From a bacterium (lineage in GTDB: Bacteria > Zhuqueibacterota > Zhuqueibacteria > Residuimicrobiales > Residuimicrobiaceae): a stretch of 64,000 bases of DNA. The notes under the pieces are model-generated. The model was not told the DNA's origin, did not search any database, and was given only the letters and a program-made list of their open reading frames with translations. Positions within the stretch are counted from its first letter, which is position 1. Each line of letters begins with the position of its first letter. Made by a program: the position numbers and the translations under genes. Where the stretch lies: contig JAKPUX010000252.1 in the NCBI GenBank assembly GCA_029554865.1, positions 1 through 64,000 on the forward strand. Reading direction: 5' to 3'. Of this stretch, positions 39,196 to 48,044 are shown one piece after another.

Positions 39196-40327
39196 TAAAC
39201 GAGAGCAGACCGTGGCGAAGGATGGCTCGACCGCTTTTGATCAGCATTATATGGCCCGCGCTCTTGAACTGGCGGTCAAGGGGCGCGGCCTGGTCAGTCC
39301 CAACCCGCTGGTCGGCGCCCTGCTCGTCAAGGGGGGGCGGGTCATCGGCGAGGGCTGGCATCAAAAGCTGGGGGGTGCTCATGCCGAGATCAACGCCATC
39401 GAGCAGGCCGGCGATGAAGCCGAGCAGGCCACCCTCTATGTGACCCTTGAACCCTGCTGCCACCAGGGGCGCACCGGCCCCTGTGTCGAACGCATCTTCC
39501 GGGCCGGCATCGCCCGCGTCGTCGCCGCCATGCAGGATCCCAATCCCCTGGTCGACGGCAAGGGCTTCAACTGGCTGCGCACCCGCGGGATTGAGGTGAC
39601 CACGGGGATCCTCGAGGAGGAGGCCGCCGAACTCAACGCCGGCTACTGCAACTTTATGCTCCACAACCGCCCGCTGGTGACCCTCAAGGTCGCCCAAACC
39701 CTAGACGGCCGCATCGCCACCAGCACCGGCCACTCCAAGTGGATCTCCTCCAAGGAGAGCCGCATCGAGGCCCACCGGCTGCGTTCCCAGCACGACGCCC
39801 TGCTGGTAGGTATCAACACCGTGCTCGCCGACGATCCCCAGCTGACGGTGCGCCTGATCGAGGCGGTTTCGCCCCGCCGGCTGGTGCTCGACAGCAGCCT
39901 GCGCGTGCCCCTGGATGCGCGCATCATCGCCGACGAAATGCCGCACCGGACCACGATCCTCACCACCCCGCGGGCTTCAAAAGAAAAGATCAGCCGCATC
40001 CAGGAAAAGGGGGCGAGCGTGCTGGTGCTGCCCGAGGATGAGCACGGCTGGGTCGACCAGGGCGCCCTCTGGCGCAAGCTGGCTGAGATGGGCTGCACAT
40101 CGGTTCTGATCGAGGGGGGCAATGTCGTCGCCACCGCCTGCCTCAAGACCCGGGCGGTGGACCGGGTGGCGCTGTTCATCGCCCCCAAGATCATCGGCAG
40201 CGGCATCGACGCCGTCGGGGATCTTGGCATCCGCTCCCTCAACTCCGCCATCGAGATCGAAAAGATTAAAGTCCGTATCCTGCCCGTCGACATCCTCGTG
40301 CAGGGCCAAGTCCGCTATCTGAGCTGA
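39185..40327 (+). CDS. ribD: Bifunctional riboflavin deaminase/reductase RibD
   Basis: 380 residues. The deaminase zinc site is His66-Ala-Glu68 with Cys91 and Cys100 (EPCCHQGRTGPC). The reductase domain starts near residue 150 (PLVTLKVAQTLDGRIAT) and ends with the usual LIEGGNVVATACL segment. It carries out the second and third steps of riboflavin synthesis. First of four rib genes. No FMN riboswitch was recognised upstream; a hairpin covers its start. Confidence 0.95.
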   Translation: MLHLKREQTVAKDGSTAFDQHYMARALELAVKGRGLVSPNPLVGALLVKGGRVIGEGWHQKLGGAHAEINAIEQAGDEAEQATLYVTLEPCCHQGRTGPCVERIFRAGIARVVAAMQDPNPLVDGKGFNWLRTRGIEVTTGILEEEAAELNAGYCNFMLHNRPLVTLKVAQTLDGRIATSTGHSKWISSKESRIEAHRLRSQHDALLVGINTVLADDPQLTVRLIEAVSPRRLVLDSSLRVPLDARIIADEMPHRTTILTTPRASKEKISRIQEKGASVLVLPEDEHGWVDQGALWRKLAEMGCTSVLIEGGNVVATACLKTRAVDRVALFIAPKIIGSGIDAVGDLGIRSLNSAIEIEKIKVRILPVDILVQGQVRYLS

Positions 40328-40335
40328 GGCGATGC

Positions 40336-40974
40336 ATGTTCACAGGACTGATCGAAGAGCTGGGCCGGATTGAAGCCATCGAGCCTGTGGGCGGTGGCAA
40401 ACGCCTGGCCATCGCGGCAGCGCTGGTCCCGGCGGGGCTGGCGCCTGGCGACAGCGTCGCCGTCAACGGCGTCTGCCTCACCGTGGTGGCCTGCAACAGC
40501 GCGGGGTTCACCGCCGAGGCGGTGACCGAGACCCTTGAACGCTCCACCCTTGCTTCGCTGCGGGCTGGTGAAAGCGTCAACCTCGAACGCGCCCTGGCGG
40601 CCTCGGGGCGCTTCGGCGGCCACTTTGTTCAGGGCCATGTCGACGGGGTCGGTGAGGTGATCGCCCTGCAGCCGCGCGCTCCCGGCTACTGGCTGCAAGT
40701 AATGGTGCCCGATGCCCTGCTGCCTTTAATGGTGGAGAAGGGATCGATCGCCATCGACGGGGTGAGCCTGACCATCGCCGCCCTTGAGGGTGAGACCGTG
40801 AGTGTCGCATTAATCCCCCATTCGGCCCGGCAGACCACGCTCGGGCAGAAAAGGAGGGGGGATCAGGTCAATATAGAGTCCGATATCATCGGCAAGTACG
40901 TCCAGCGCCTGCTGGAGGGCCGTCCGGAAAAAAAGCCGCTGACGGGTGAGATGTTACATGAATGGGGATATTAG
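40336..40974 (+). CDS. ribE: Riboflavin synthase alpha subunit
   Basis: 212 residues in two similar halves, each a lumazine-binding barrel (MFTGLIEELG, GDSVAVNGVCLTV and GHFVQGHVDGVG, GSIAIDGVSLTI). It dismutates two lumazines to riboflavin. Eight bp after ribD and 11 bp before ribBA. Confidence 0.95.
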   Translation: MFTGLIEELGRIEAIEPVGGGKRLAIAAALVPAGLAPGDSVAVNGVCLTVVACNSAGFTAEAVTETLERSTLASLRAGESVNLERALAASGRFGGHFVQGHVDGVGEVIALQPRAPGYWLQVMVPDALLPLMVEKGSIAIDGVSLTIAALEGETVSVALIPHSARQTTLGQKRRGDQVNIESDIIGKYVQRLLEGRPEKKPLTGEMLHEWGY

Positions 40975-40985
40975 GCAGGTAGTGA

Positions 40986-42242
40986 GTGCGCATGAAGGAG
41001 CAATTTGTCTTTAATACCATCCCGGAAGCGGTCGAGGATCTCCGCCAGGGCAAAATTATCATCGTGGTGGATGATGAAGACCGTGAGAACGAGGGAGACT
41101 TTATCATGCTCGCCGAAAAGGCGACGCCCGAGGCGGTCAATTTTATGGCCAAACACGGGCGCGGCCTGATCTGCGTGCCGATGACCCCGGAGCGGCTGCA
41201 GGAACTCGATATCAATTTTATGGTGCGCAACAACACCGCGCTGCTCGGCACCGCCTTTACGGTCTCGGTCGACTACCGCTACGGCGGGGTGACCACCGGC
41301 ATCTCGGCCGCCGACCGCGCCGCCACCATTCTCGCCCTCACCGATCCGCAGGTCAAACCCGCCGATTTTGCCAAGCCGGGGCATATCTTTCCCATCGCTG
41401 CGGTTACCGGGGGGGTGCTGCGCCGCGCTGGCCACACCGAGGCGGTGGTCGACCTCGCCCGCGTCGCCGGGGCCTATCCGGCTGGCGTCCTCTGCGAGAT
41501 CATGGACGAGGACGGCAGCATGGCGCGCCTGCCCGCCCTCTTCAAGTTCGCCCGCCAGTTCGACCTGCGCATCATCACCGTCCGCGCCATGATCGAATAC
41601 CGCCGCCGTAACGAGATCCTCATCAACCGCGTCGCCAGCACCGATTTTCCGACCCGCTTCGGTCACTTTGCCCTGCATGTCTACGAAAGCAAGGTCGACG
41701 ACCATCATCACCTCGCCCTGGTCAAGGGTGATGTCGCCGGCGAGGAGCCGGCGCTGGTCCGCGTCCATTCGCAATGCCTCACCGGTGACGTCTTCGGCTC
41801 GATGCGCTGCGATTGCGGGGAACAATTGGAATATGCCCTGCGTGAAATCGAAAAGAAGGGTCGTGGCGTCCTCCTCTATATGCGCCAGGAGGGACGCGGC
41901 ATCGGTCTGGCCAAAAAGATCATGGCCTATGCCCTGCAGGATCAGGGCAAGGACACCGTCGAGGCCAACGAGGCCCTCGGCTACAAGGCCGACCTGCGCG
42001 ACTATGGCATCGGCGCCCAGATCCTCTGGGACCTCGGGGTGCGCAAGATCGCGCTGCTGACCAACAATCCCAAAAAGATCATCGGCCTCAAGGGCTACGG
42101 CCTCGAGGTGGTGGAGCGCGTTCCGATCGAGGTCGAGCCCAACAGCGTCAACGGCTTTTACCTCGAGACCAAGCGCGACAAGCTCGGACATCTCATCATG
42201 ATGGACGAGGAAGGCAAGCAACCAGACGTCCAGGAAAGCTGA
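40986..42242 (+). CDS. ribBA: Fused DHBP synthase / GTP cyclohydrolase II
   Basis: 418 residues. Residues 1-205 are the DHBP synthase ([13 protein letters not shown]), 206-418 the cyclohydrolase with zinc Cys residues in [20 protein letters not shown] and the GTP loop RQEGRGIGL. It supplies both precursors of riboflavin. GTG 40986 has AGGCAGG at better spacing, but ATG 40992 (MKEQFVF) is equally plausible. Confidence 0.95.
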   Translation: MRMKEQFVFNTIPEAVEDLRQGKIIIVVDDEDRENEGDFIMLAEKATPEAVNFMAKHGRGLICVPMTPERLQELDINFMVRNNTALLGTAFTVSVDYRYGGVTTGISAADRAATILALTDPQVKPADFAKPGHIFPIAAVTGGVLRRAGHTEAVVDLARVAGAYPAGVLCEIMDEDGSMARLPALFKFARQFDLRIITVRAMIEYRRRNEILINRVASTDFPTRFGHFALHVYESKVDDHHHLALVKGDVAGEEPALVRVHSQCLTGDVFGSMRCDCGEQLEYALREIEKKGRGVLLYMRQEGRGIGLAKKIMAYALQDQGKDTVEANEALGYKADLRDYGIGAQILWDLGVRKIALLTNNPKKIIGLKGYGLEVVERVPIEVEPNSVNGFYLETKRDKLGHLIMMDEEGKQPDVQES

Positions 42243-42244
42243 AG

Positions 42245-42263
42245 AGGAGCGCTCAACGCTCCT
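42245..42263 (+). other. Intercistronic hairpin between ribBA and ribH
   Basis: Perfect 7-bp stem AGGAGCG/CGCTCCT with a five-base loop. No T run, so probably a message-stability or ribosome-spacing element rather than a terminator. Confidence 0.45.
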
Positions 42264-42304
42264 GTGAAATCCCGATACCCTGACCATTAACCCAGGTGAA
42301 TCCC

Positions 42305-42775
42305 ATGCCACACGTGATTGAAGGCCAACTTTCGGCGAGCGGAAAAAAGTTCGCCATCGTCGTCAGCCGCTTCAATGAACTGATCTGCAAAAAGCTCCTC
42401 GAGGGCGCGCTCGACTGCATCAAACGCCACGGCGGCGACCTCGACCAGGTCACCATCGCCTGGGTGCCCGGGGCGTTCGAAATCCCGGTCGCGGCCAAGC
42501 GCATTGCCCGCAGCACACAGTACGATGCGGTGATCTGTCTCGGGGCGGTCATCCGCGGGGCGACCCCGCACTTTGAATATATCGCCGCCGAGGTGACCAA
42601 GGGCATCGCCCAGGCCGGCATGGAGCTGGAGGTGCCGATCACCTACGGCGTCATCACCCCGGACAACCTCGAGCAGGCCCTCGAGCGCGCCGGCACCAAG
42701 GCCGGCAACAAGGGCTGGGATGCAGCGATGAGCGCCATCGAGATGGCCGACCTTTTTGCCCATCTCAAGGGGTAG
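42305..42775 (+). CDS. ribH: 6,7-dimethyl-8-ribityllumazine synthase
   Basis: 156 residues. [24 protein letters not shown] and [14 protein letters not shown] are all conserved. It joins the RibA and RibB products and forms 60-mer or pentameric shells. ATG 42305 is preferred over GTG 42296 by spacing from AGGTGA. Overlap-free; the next gene starts four bp later. Confidence 0.95.
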   Translation: MPHVIEGQLSASGKKFAIVVSRFNELICKKLLEGALDCIKRHGGDLDQVTIAWVPGAFEIPVAAKRIARSTQYDAVICLGAVIRGATPHFEYIAAEVTKGIAQAGMELEVPITYGVITPDNLEQALERAGTKAGNKGWDAAMSAIEMADLFAHLKG

Positions 42776-42779
42776 CCGG

Positions 42780-44951
42780 ATGAGAAGAGTGGTGGGACCG
42801 ATCCCCGTTCTTATACTGCTGCTTTGCACCCTCGCACCCCTGCGCGCGGCCGAGTGGGAGTGGCGCACCTTCACCAACGCCTCCGATGTGCGCCAGGTCC
42901 TGGCCGCCGACACCCTGGTCTGGGCCGCCACCAACGGCGGAGTGCTCAGCTACAGCCCTGTGACCGGCCGCTTCACCCCCTTTGTCAACACCGACGGCCT
43001 TGCCGGCAATGAGGTCGCCGCCGTCGAACGCGACCGGCACGGCCGCATCTGGATGGCGGCCAGCGGTGGATTGATCAATGTCTATACCCCCTCCTCCGGG
43101 CGCTGGCAGACCATCTCCGATTATGACGGCCAGAGCATCAAGGACCTGACCGTGCTCGGCGATTCCCTCTTCGTCTCTCTGGATATCGGCATCAGCCTCT
43201 TCGACGCCGGCCGCTGGGAGGTCAAGGAGACCTACAAGATCGGCCGCGTCAACCGCACCCTCATCGACGGCCGGCAGATCTGGGCAGCCTGTCCGGACGG
43301 CGTGCGCGCCTCCAACCTCGATCTCCCCAATCTCATGGCCCCGGCTGCCTGGACCCTCTATACCATCGCCGACGGCCTGCCCCACAGCGAGGCCCTCTCT
43401 CTGGCCGCCCATGAAGGCCGCATCTATACCGGCACCCTCAAGGGGCTGGGCATCTTCGACGGCACCTCCTGGCTGCCCGGCGAACTGCTCGACAACACCA
43501 TCGCCGACCTGGCGGTGTGGGGGGAGCAGCTGGCGGTATCCGCCGGCTACGCCGTCCTCAGGAGGAACGGGGCGAACAGCTACAGCCAGATCGGCAATGG
43601 TCTCGCCCAGGTCACCTCCCTCAGCGTCGACGGCAGCGGCCGCCTCTGGGCGGGGATCAGCCAGAACGGCCTCGCCTGGATCGGCCCGGAGGGCGCCGCC
43701 TGGAACAGACTCCTGCCCGACGGCCCGGCGGACAACAAATATACCGCCCTCACCTTTGACCGGAACGGGGTTCTCTGGACTGCCTCCTCCAGCGGCGGCA
43801 TCTCCCGCTACGACGGCAGCTCCTGGCGCGTCTTCAACCGCAAGAACGGCCTGCTCCCCGGCAACGACTATCGCACTCTCGCCGTCGACAACCGCAACCG
43901 GGTTTGGGCCGGAAGCTGGGGAACCGGAATCGCCCTCTTCACCACCAGCGGCGACAGCATCGCCATCGACATCCTCGATGCCCAGGACGGCCTGGCCGGC
44001 ATCTCCGTCAATCCCAATTATGTGGTCATCACCGGTCTGCATGCGGATAAAAACGGCAATATGTGGATTCTCAACTACCAGGCCGACAATCTGCAGATCC
44101 TCGCCGTCGTCGACTCCCTCGGCAACTGGCAGTATTTCACCACCCGCGACGGCATCAAATCGAAACTGACCACGGCGATCGCCTCCGACCAGAACAACCG
44201 GGTCTGGATCGGCACCCAGGACCGCGGCATCAGTGTCCTCGATCACAACGATACCCCCTTCAACAAGTCGGATGACGACCTCAGCCAGGGGCTGAGCACC
44301 GAAGACGGCCTCAACAGCCTCGCCATCCGCACCCTCGCCTGCGATGCCGACGGAGTGATGTGGATCGGCACCCCGGAAGGGCTGGAGTACTGGTACGAGG
44401 GCGCTCTCAATCCGCGCTATCAGGTCATCAATGACGACATCAATGTCGTCTCCGTCGATGTGCGCAACAACAAATGGATCGGCACCAGCGGCGGCATGAG
44501 CATGTTCGAGGCCGACGGCTACACCTGGCGCCATTTCTCCACTTCCACCAGCGCCCTGGTCGGCGATAACGTCACCTCCTTCGCCTTCAACGAGCACACC
44601 GGACAGCTCTATATCGGCACCACCAACGGCCTCTCGCGGCTGCAGACCCCTTTCACCCGGCCGGCGGCCAATCTGAGCAGGCTCGCGGGATATCCCAATC
44701 CCTTCACGCTGGAGGGCCCGGGTGCGCTTTTCTATATCGAGAACCTGGCCGATAAGGCCACTGTACGCATCTACACCCCGGAAGGACGCCTTATTCGGCA
44801 TATCCCCGCCGTACAGATCCATGGCTCGCGCACAATCTGGGACGGCCGCAATGACCGCGGCGAACTGGTCGCCAGCGGCATCTATCTTTTCCTGGCCACC
44901 ACCGAGTCGGGCGAGGCCGGATCGGGCAAAGTGGCGGTCATCCGCCCCTGA
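42780..44951 (+). CDS. Exported two-propeller protein with sorting domain, PorZ-like
   Basis: 723 residues. Signal peptide to about residue 23 (LRAA). Residues 25-630 are repeated blades of the two-component-regulator propeller type (VWAATNGGVLSYSP, LWTASSSGGISRYDG, VWIGTQDRGISVLD, MWIGTPEGLEYW), enough for two propellers. Residues 635-723 are a beta-sandwich starting at AGYPNPFT, the sorting-domain family. No membrane helix or kinase is present. This layout and length match PorZ, the T9SS surface component that supplies anionic LPS in Porphyromonas. The PorZ link is inference; the domains are visible. Confidence 0.78.
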   Translation: MRRVVGPIPVLILLLCTLAPLRAAEWEWRTFTNASDVRQVLAADTLVWAATNGGVLSYSPVTGRFTPFVNTDGLAGNEVAAVERDRHGRIWMAASGGLINVYTPSSGRWQTISDYDGQSIKDLTVLGDSLFVSLDIGISLFDAGRWEVKETYKIGRVNRTLIDGRQIWAACPDGVRASNLDLPNLMAPAAWTLYTIADGLPHSEALSLAAHEGRIYTGTLKGLGIFDGTSWLPGELLDNTIADLAVWGEQLAVSAGYAVLRRNGANSYSQIGNGLAQVTSLSVDGSGRLWAGISQNGLAWIGPEGAAWNRLLPDGPADNKYTALTFDRNGVLWTASSSGGISRYDGSSWRVFNRKNGLLPGNDYRTLAVDNRNRVWAGSWGTGIALFTTSGDSIAIDILDAQDGLAGISVNPNYVVITGLHADKNGNMWILNYQADNLQILAVVDSLGNWQYFTTRDGIKSKLTTAIASDQNNRVWIGTQDRGISVLDHNDTPFNKSDDDLSQGLSTEDGLNSLAIRTLACDADGVMWIGTPEGLEYWYEGALNPRYQVINDDINVVSVDVRNNKWIGTSGGMSMFEADGYTWRHFSTSTSALVGDNVTSFAFNEHTGQLYIGTTNGLSRLQTPFTRPAANLSRLAGYPNPFTLEGPGALFYIENLADKATVRIYTPEGRLIRHIPAVQIHGSRTIWDGRNDRGELVASGIYLFLATTESGEAGSGKVAVIRP

Positions 44952-44998
44952 GCAATTCAAATTAACTTGTCCGTTATTACAATTTTCCAAAAATCCGC

Positions 44999-45028
44999 TT
45001 GATAATATCTCGCCAATTCCGTTAATTT
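44999..45028 (+). promoter_or_regulatory. Sigma-70-like promoter upstream of recN
   Basis: TTGATA, an 18-bp spacer, TAATTT in a short AT-rich stretch. The leader is about 110 nt. No LexA-type box was recognised. Confidence 0.45.
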
Positions 45029-45144
45029 AGAGTAGTTACAGGAGCGAACCGGGTTGGGGAGGAGACTATCAGTCGCGCCGGCGGTGCGCGGGGCAAAGGG
45101 ATAAGGCCTCAGATGCGGCGCCGGAAAAGGTTTTTAACAAGAGC

Positions 45145-46860
45145 ATGCTCACTTTTCTCTACGCGAAAAACTATCTCCTCATCGATGAACTCAAGGTTGG
45201 CTTCACGCCGGGACTGAATATCATCACCGGCGAGACCGGCGCGGGCAAATCGATCCTCATCGGCGCCCTCGGCGCTGTGCTGGGCGACCGCCTCGGCAAA
45301 GAGGTGATCCGCGGCGGGTCCGACAAGGCGGTGATCGAGGCCGAATTCCTCGTCTCTTCGCTGCCGGCGGCCGCGGCCTTTCTGCGCGAGAAGGAGATCG
45401 AGGAGCAGGGCGAAAGCCTCCTGCTGCGCCGTGAGGTGCATGCCACCGGCAAGAGCCGATGCTTCATCAACGACACCCCGGTACCCCTGCCGGTTCTGAC
45501 CGAACTGGGCGATCTGCTCGTCGATCTGCACGGCCAGCATGAGCATCAGCTCCTCCTCAGGGTCGCCAACCACGGCCCCTATCTGGACGCTTTCGCCGGG
45601 CTGGAGTCCGATCTGGAGGCCCTCAGGGAGGCCTATCAGGAACTGACCGCCGCGACGCAGGAACTGCGCGCCGTGGAGGAACAGGCTGCCGAGTTGGCCC
45701 GCTCCCGCGATTACATGGCCTTTCAGCTCCAGGAGATCCGGGCGGTGGCCCCGGCAGCCGATGAAGAGGAGGAGCTGCAGCGCGAGGAGCAGATCCTGCG
45801 CAATGCCGAACTGCTCTTCGAGCGCACCGCGCAAATTTTCACCCGGCTCTACGAGTCGGAGGGCTCGGCTGCCGAACAGCTGACCGCAGCCGCGGCCGAT
45901 CTCGCCCAGCTGGCAGCCATCGACAGCCGCTTCAGCGCCATGCAGGGCGATTGCCAGAGCGCGCGCATCCTCGTCGACGAGCTGGCCAAGAGCGTGCAGC
46001 ACTACAATCAGGCCATCGCCTTCGATCCGGAGCGGCTCGAAAAAATCCGTCAGCGTCTGGCGGCCCTGACCGCCCTCAGGCGCAAGCATGGCGGCAGCCT
46101 GGCCGACATCATCGCCCTTGGCGACAGGCTGGAGCGGGATCTGGGGCTGGTCGACAACCTCGAGGCGACCCTCGCCCGGCTGGGCAGGGAACGAGAAGCG
46201 GCGCGCAGCCGGCTGGCCGGGATCAATGCCGGGCTCTCCGGCAAGCGCCATGGTGCCGCGGAGGATTTCAGCAGCCGGGTGGCCGCCGTCCTCGCGCTTC
46301 TCGGCATGCCGCGCGCGCAGTTCGCGGTTGCCCAACACTCTACGCCCGCCGCTGATGAGCCCTGGGTCGAGCTGGAGGGGCAGCGGGTCCGCATCGGAGC
46401 GCGCGGCTCCGACCACCTCGAGTACCTGCTCTCCGCCAATCCGGGTGAGGAGGCCAAGCCCCTGGCGGCCGTGGCCTCGGGCGGCGAGATTTCGCGCGTC
46501 ATGCTCGCCCTCAAGACCCTGCTCGCCGAAGCCGACCGGGTACCGGTGCTGATCTTCGACGAGATCGACATCGGCATCAGCGGGCGCATTGCCCAGGCGG
46601 TGGGGCGCAGTCTCAGGGAGCTGGCCGCGAGCCATCAGGTGCTCTGCATCACCCATCTGCCGCAGATCGCCGGCATGGCCGATCATCATTTACTGGTCGA
46701 AAAGGGGGGGGACGAACATCAGACGCGCACGACGATTCGTCCCCTTTCGCAGGAAGAACGCGTGGCCCAGGTAGCCGCCCTCATCGGCGGCGATGTGGTC
46801 ACCCAGGCCCATCTGCAGAGCGCCAGCGAGCTTATCGCGGCCGCTGCCGGCGGGTCCTGA
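45145..46860 (+). CDS. recN: DNA repair protein RecN
   Basis: 571 residues, full length. SMC-like: Walker A GETGAGKSI near residue 30, long coiled-coil arms (about 155-365), signature VASGGEISRVMLALK and Walker B PVLIFDEIDIGISG, then LCITHLPQIAGMAD. It gathers broken DNA ends in recombination repair. It has its own promoter and no coupling to its neighbours. Confidence 0.95.
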   Translation: MLTFLYAKNYLLIDELKVGFTPGLNIITGETGAGKSILIGALGAVLGDRLGKEVIRGGSDKAVIEAEFLVSSLPAAAAFLREKEIEEQGESLLLRREVHATGKSRCFINDTPVPLPVLTELGDLLVDLHGQHEHQLLLRVANHGPYLDAFAGLESDLEALREAYQELTAATQELRAVEEQAAELARSRDYMAFQLQEIRAVAPAADEEEELQREEQILRNAELLFERTAQIFTRLYESEGSAAEQLTAAAADLAQLAAIDSRFSAMQGDCQSARILVDELAKSVQHYNQAIAFDPERLEKIRQRLAALTALRRKHGGSLADIIALGDRLERDLGLVDNLEATLARLGREREAARSRLAGINAGLSGKRHGAAEDFSSRVAAVLALLGMPRAQFAVAQHSTPAADEPWVELEGQRVRIGARGSDHLEYLLSANPGEEAKPLAAVASGGEISRVMLALKTLLAEADRVPVLIFDEIDIGISGRIAQAVGRSLRELAASHQVLCITHLPQIAGMADHHLLVEKGGDEHQTRTTIRPLSQEERVAQVAALIGGDVVTQAHLQSASELIAAAAGGS

Positions 46861-46998
46861 CCACCCGCAGGGGCGCGGTGGTGAAGCAGCACGGGTTGGG
46901 GTGTGATTCGGAGCAACTACAGAACGCAGCGCTATTGAGCCGAGAGATCAAGCAACCGGTCTACCTTAACTGTCAGGCATCCTAGCAACGAGGTTCAC

Positions 46999-48030
46999 AT
47001 GAACAGTCAATCACGTTCCGTCTGGGCGGTTTCGATCGCCCTGGTCGTCATCTTCGTCGGGCTTTTCCTGGTCTGTGCGCAGCGCCGGGGTACTGTCGCG
47101 GGGGGTGATGACCTTTCCAGCAACGACGAGGAGTTTCGTCAGGAACTGCTGCAGCTTCTCGACCTCACCGAGGGTGAGGGTGGGGCAGAGGGAGAGGCTG
47201 CGCAAACCGATGAAGCAGATCTCGCCCTGGCCGACGAGCTTGCGCAGGGCAGCGATGAAGAGTCGGCCGAGAACGCTGACGCCGCCCTCACTGATGACGA
47301 GCTGCTCGCCCTTCTCGGTGCGGAGAATGAGACCGGCGACGAAGCCGCCGCGCTCGGACAGCAGGAACCCCCGCCCGCCGCGGGAACGCAGCTGGAGAGC
47401 GAGCCGGTGACCACAACGGCCACCATGGGGCTGACGCCGGAAATGTTTAACAAGATGCGCACCGACATCAGCCGCCTAGAGAGCGCGCTCGAGCGCAGCA
47501 GCGCCACGGTGGACAGCCTGCAGAGCATCATCGCCAATCGCAATGCCAGGCTGCAGGAACTGGAGAGCCGCAAGGCGACCCCCCGCATCGTCATCCCGGA
47601 TCTGTCGAAAACCGCCAAAAAGCCCGCCCGCGCCGCCGCTTCGACTGCTGCCGCGGGAGGCAGCGCCTTCGAGGCCGCCTACGAGCGCGCGCGCGCCAAA
47701 TTCGAGCAGCGCAGCTACCAGGCTGCGATCGATGAATTCTCCGCACTGCTCGCCCAGTATCCCGACCACCAGCTCGCCGACAACTGCCAGTACTGGATCG
47801 GCGAATGTTACTTCGGTATGAAAGAGTACCAGAAGGCAGTGGTCGAATTTCAGAAGGTCTTCTCCTACTCCGAAACCGACAAGCATGACGACGCCCAGCT
47901 CATGGTCGGGCTCTCCTATGTCCGCTCGAACCAGGCGGAGCTGGCACAAAAGGCCTTCGGCACTTTCCTCGACAACTATGCTGGGAGCGAATATACTTCG
48001 GTCGCCAAGCGCTATTATCGCAACATTTAA
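46999..48030 (+). CDS. Membrane-anchored TPR protein, YbgF/CpoB-like
   Basis: 343 residues. An N-terminal membrane segment (about 8-27) ends at a Cys without a proper lipobox, so it is probably an anchor. Residues 35-140 are acidic and low in complexity, 150-195 a short coiled coil, and 220-343 three TPR units (AYERARAKFEQRSYQAAIDEF, YWIGECYFGMKEYQKAVVEF, YVRSNQAELAQKAFGTFLDN) typical of the YbgF C-terminus. CpoB works with Tol-Pal at the division site; no tol genes are near, so the role is uncertain. dnaE follows 14 bp later. Confidence 0.78.
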   Translation: MNSQSRSVWAVSIALVVIFVGLFLVCAQRRGTVAGGDDLSSNDEEFRQELLQLLDLTEGEGGAEGEAAQTDEADLALADELAQGSDEESAENADAALTDDELLALLGAENETGDEAAALGQQEPPPAAGTQLESEPVTTTATMGLTPEMFNKMRTDISRLESALERSSATVDSLQSIIANRNARLQELESRKATPRIVIPDLSKTAKKPARAAASTAAAGGSAFEAAYERARAKFEQRSYQAAIDEFSALLAQYPDHQLADNCQYWIGECYFGMKEYQKAVVEFQKVFSYSETDKHDDAQLMVGLSYVRSNQAELAQKAFGTFLDNYAGSEYTSVAKRYYRNI

Positions 48031-48044
48031 GCAAGAGTTACCGC

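Noticed and set aside
38869-39198. 109-codon frame between nrdJ and ribD
   Set aside because: It runs through repeat copy B and the ribD ribosome site; no start signal and no coding character.
45045-45060. GAACCGGGTT as a LexA box for recN
   Set aside because: Spacing and arms do not match known LexA consensus sequences.
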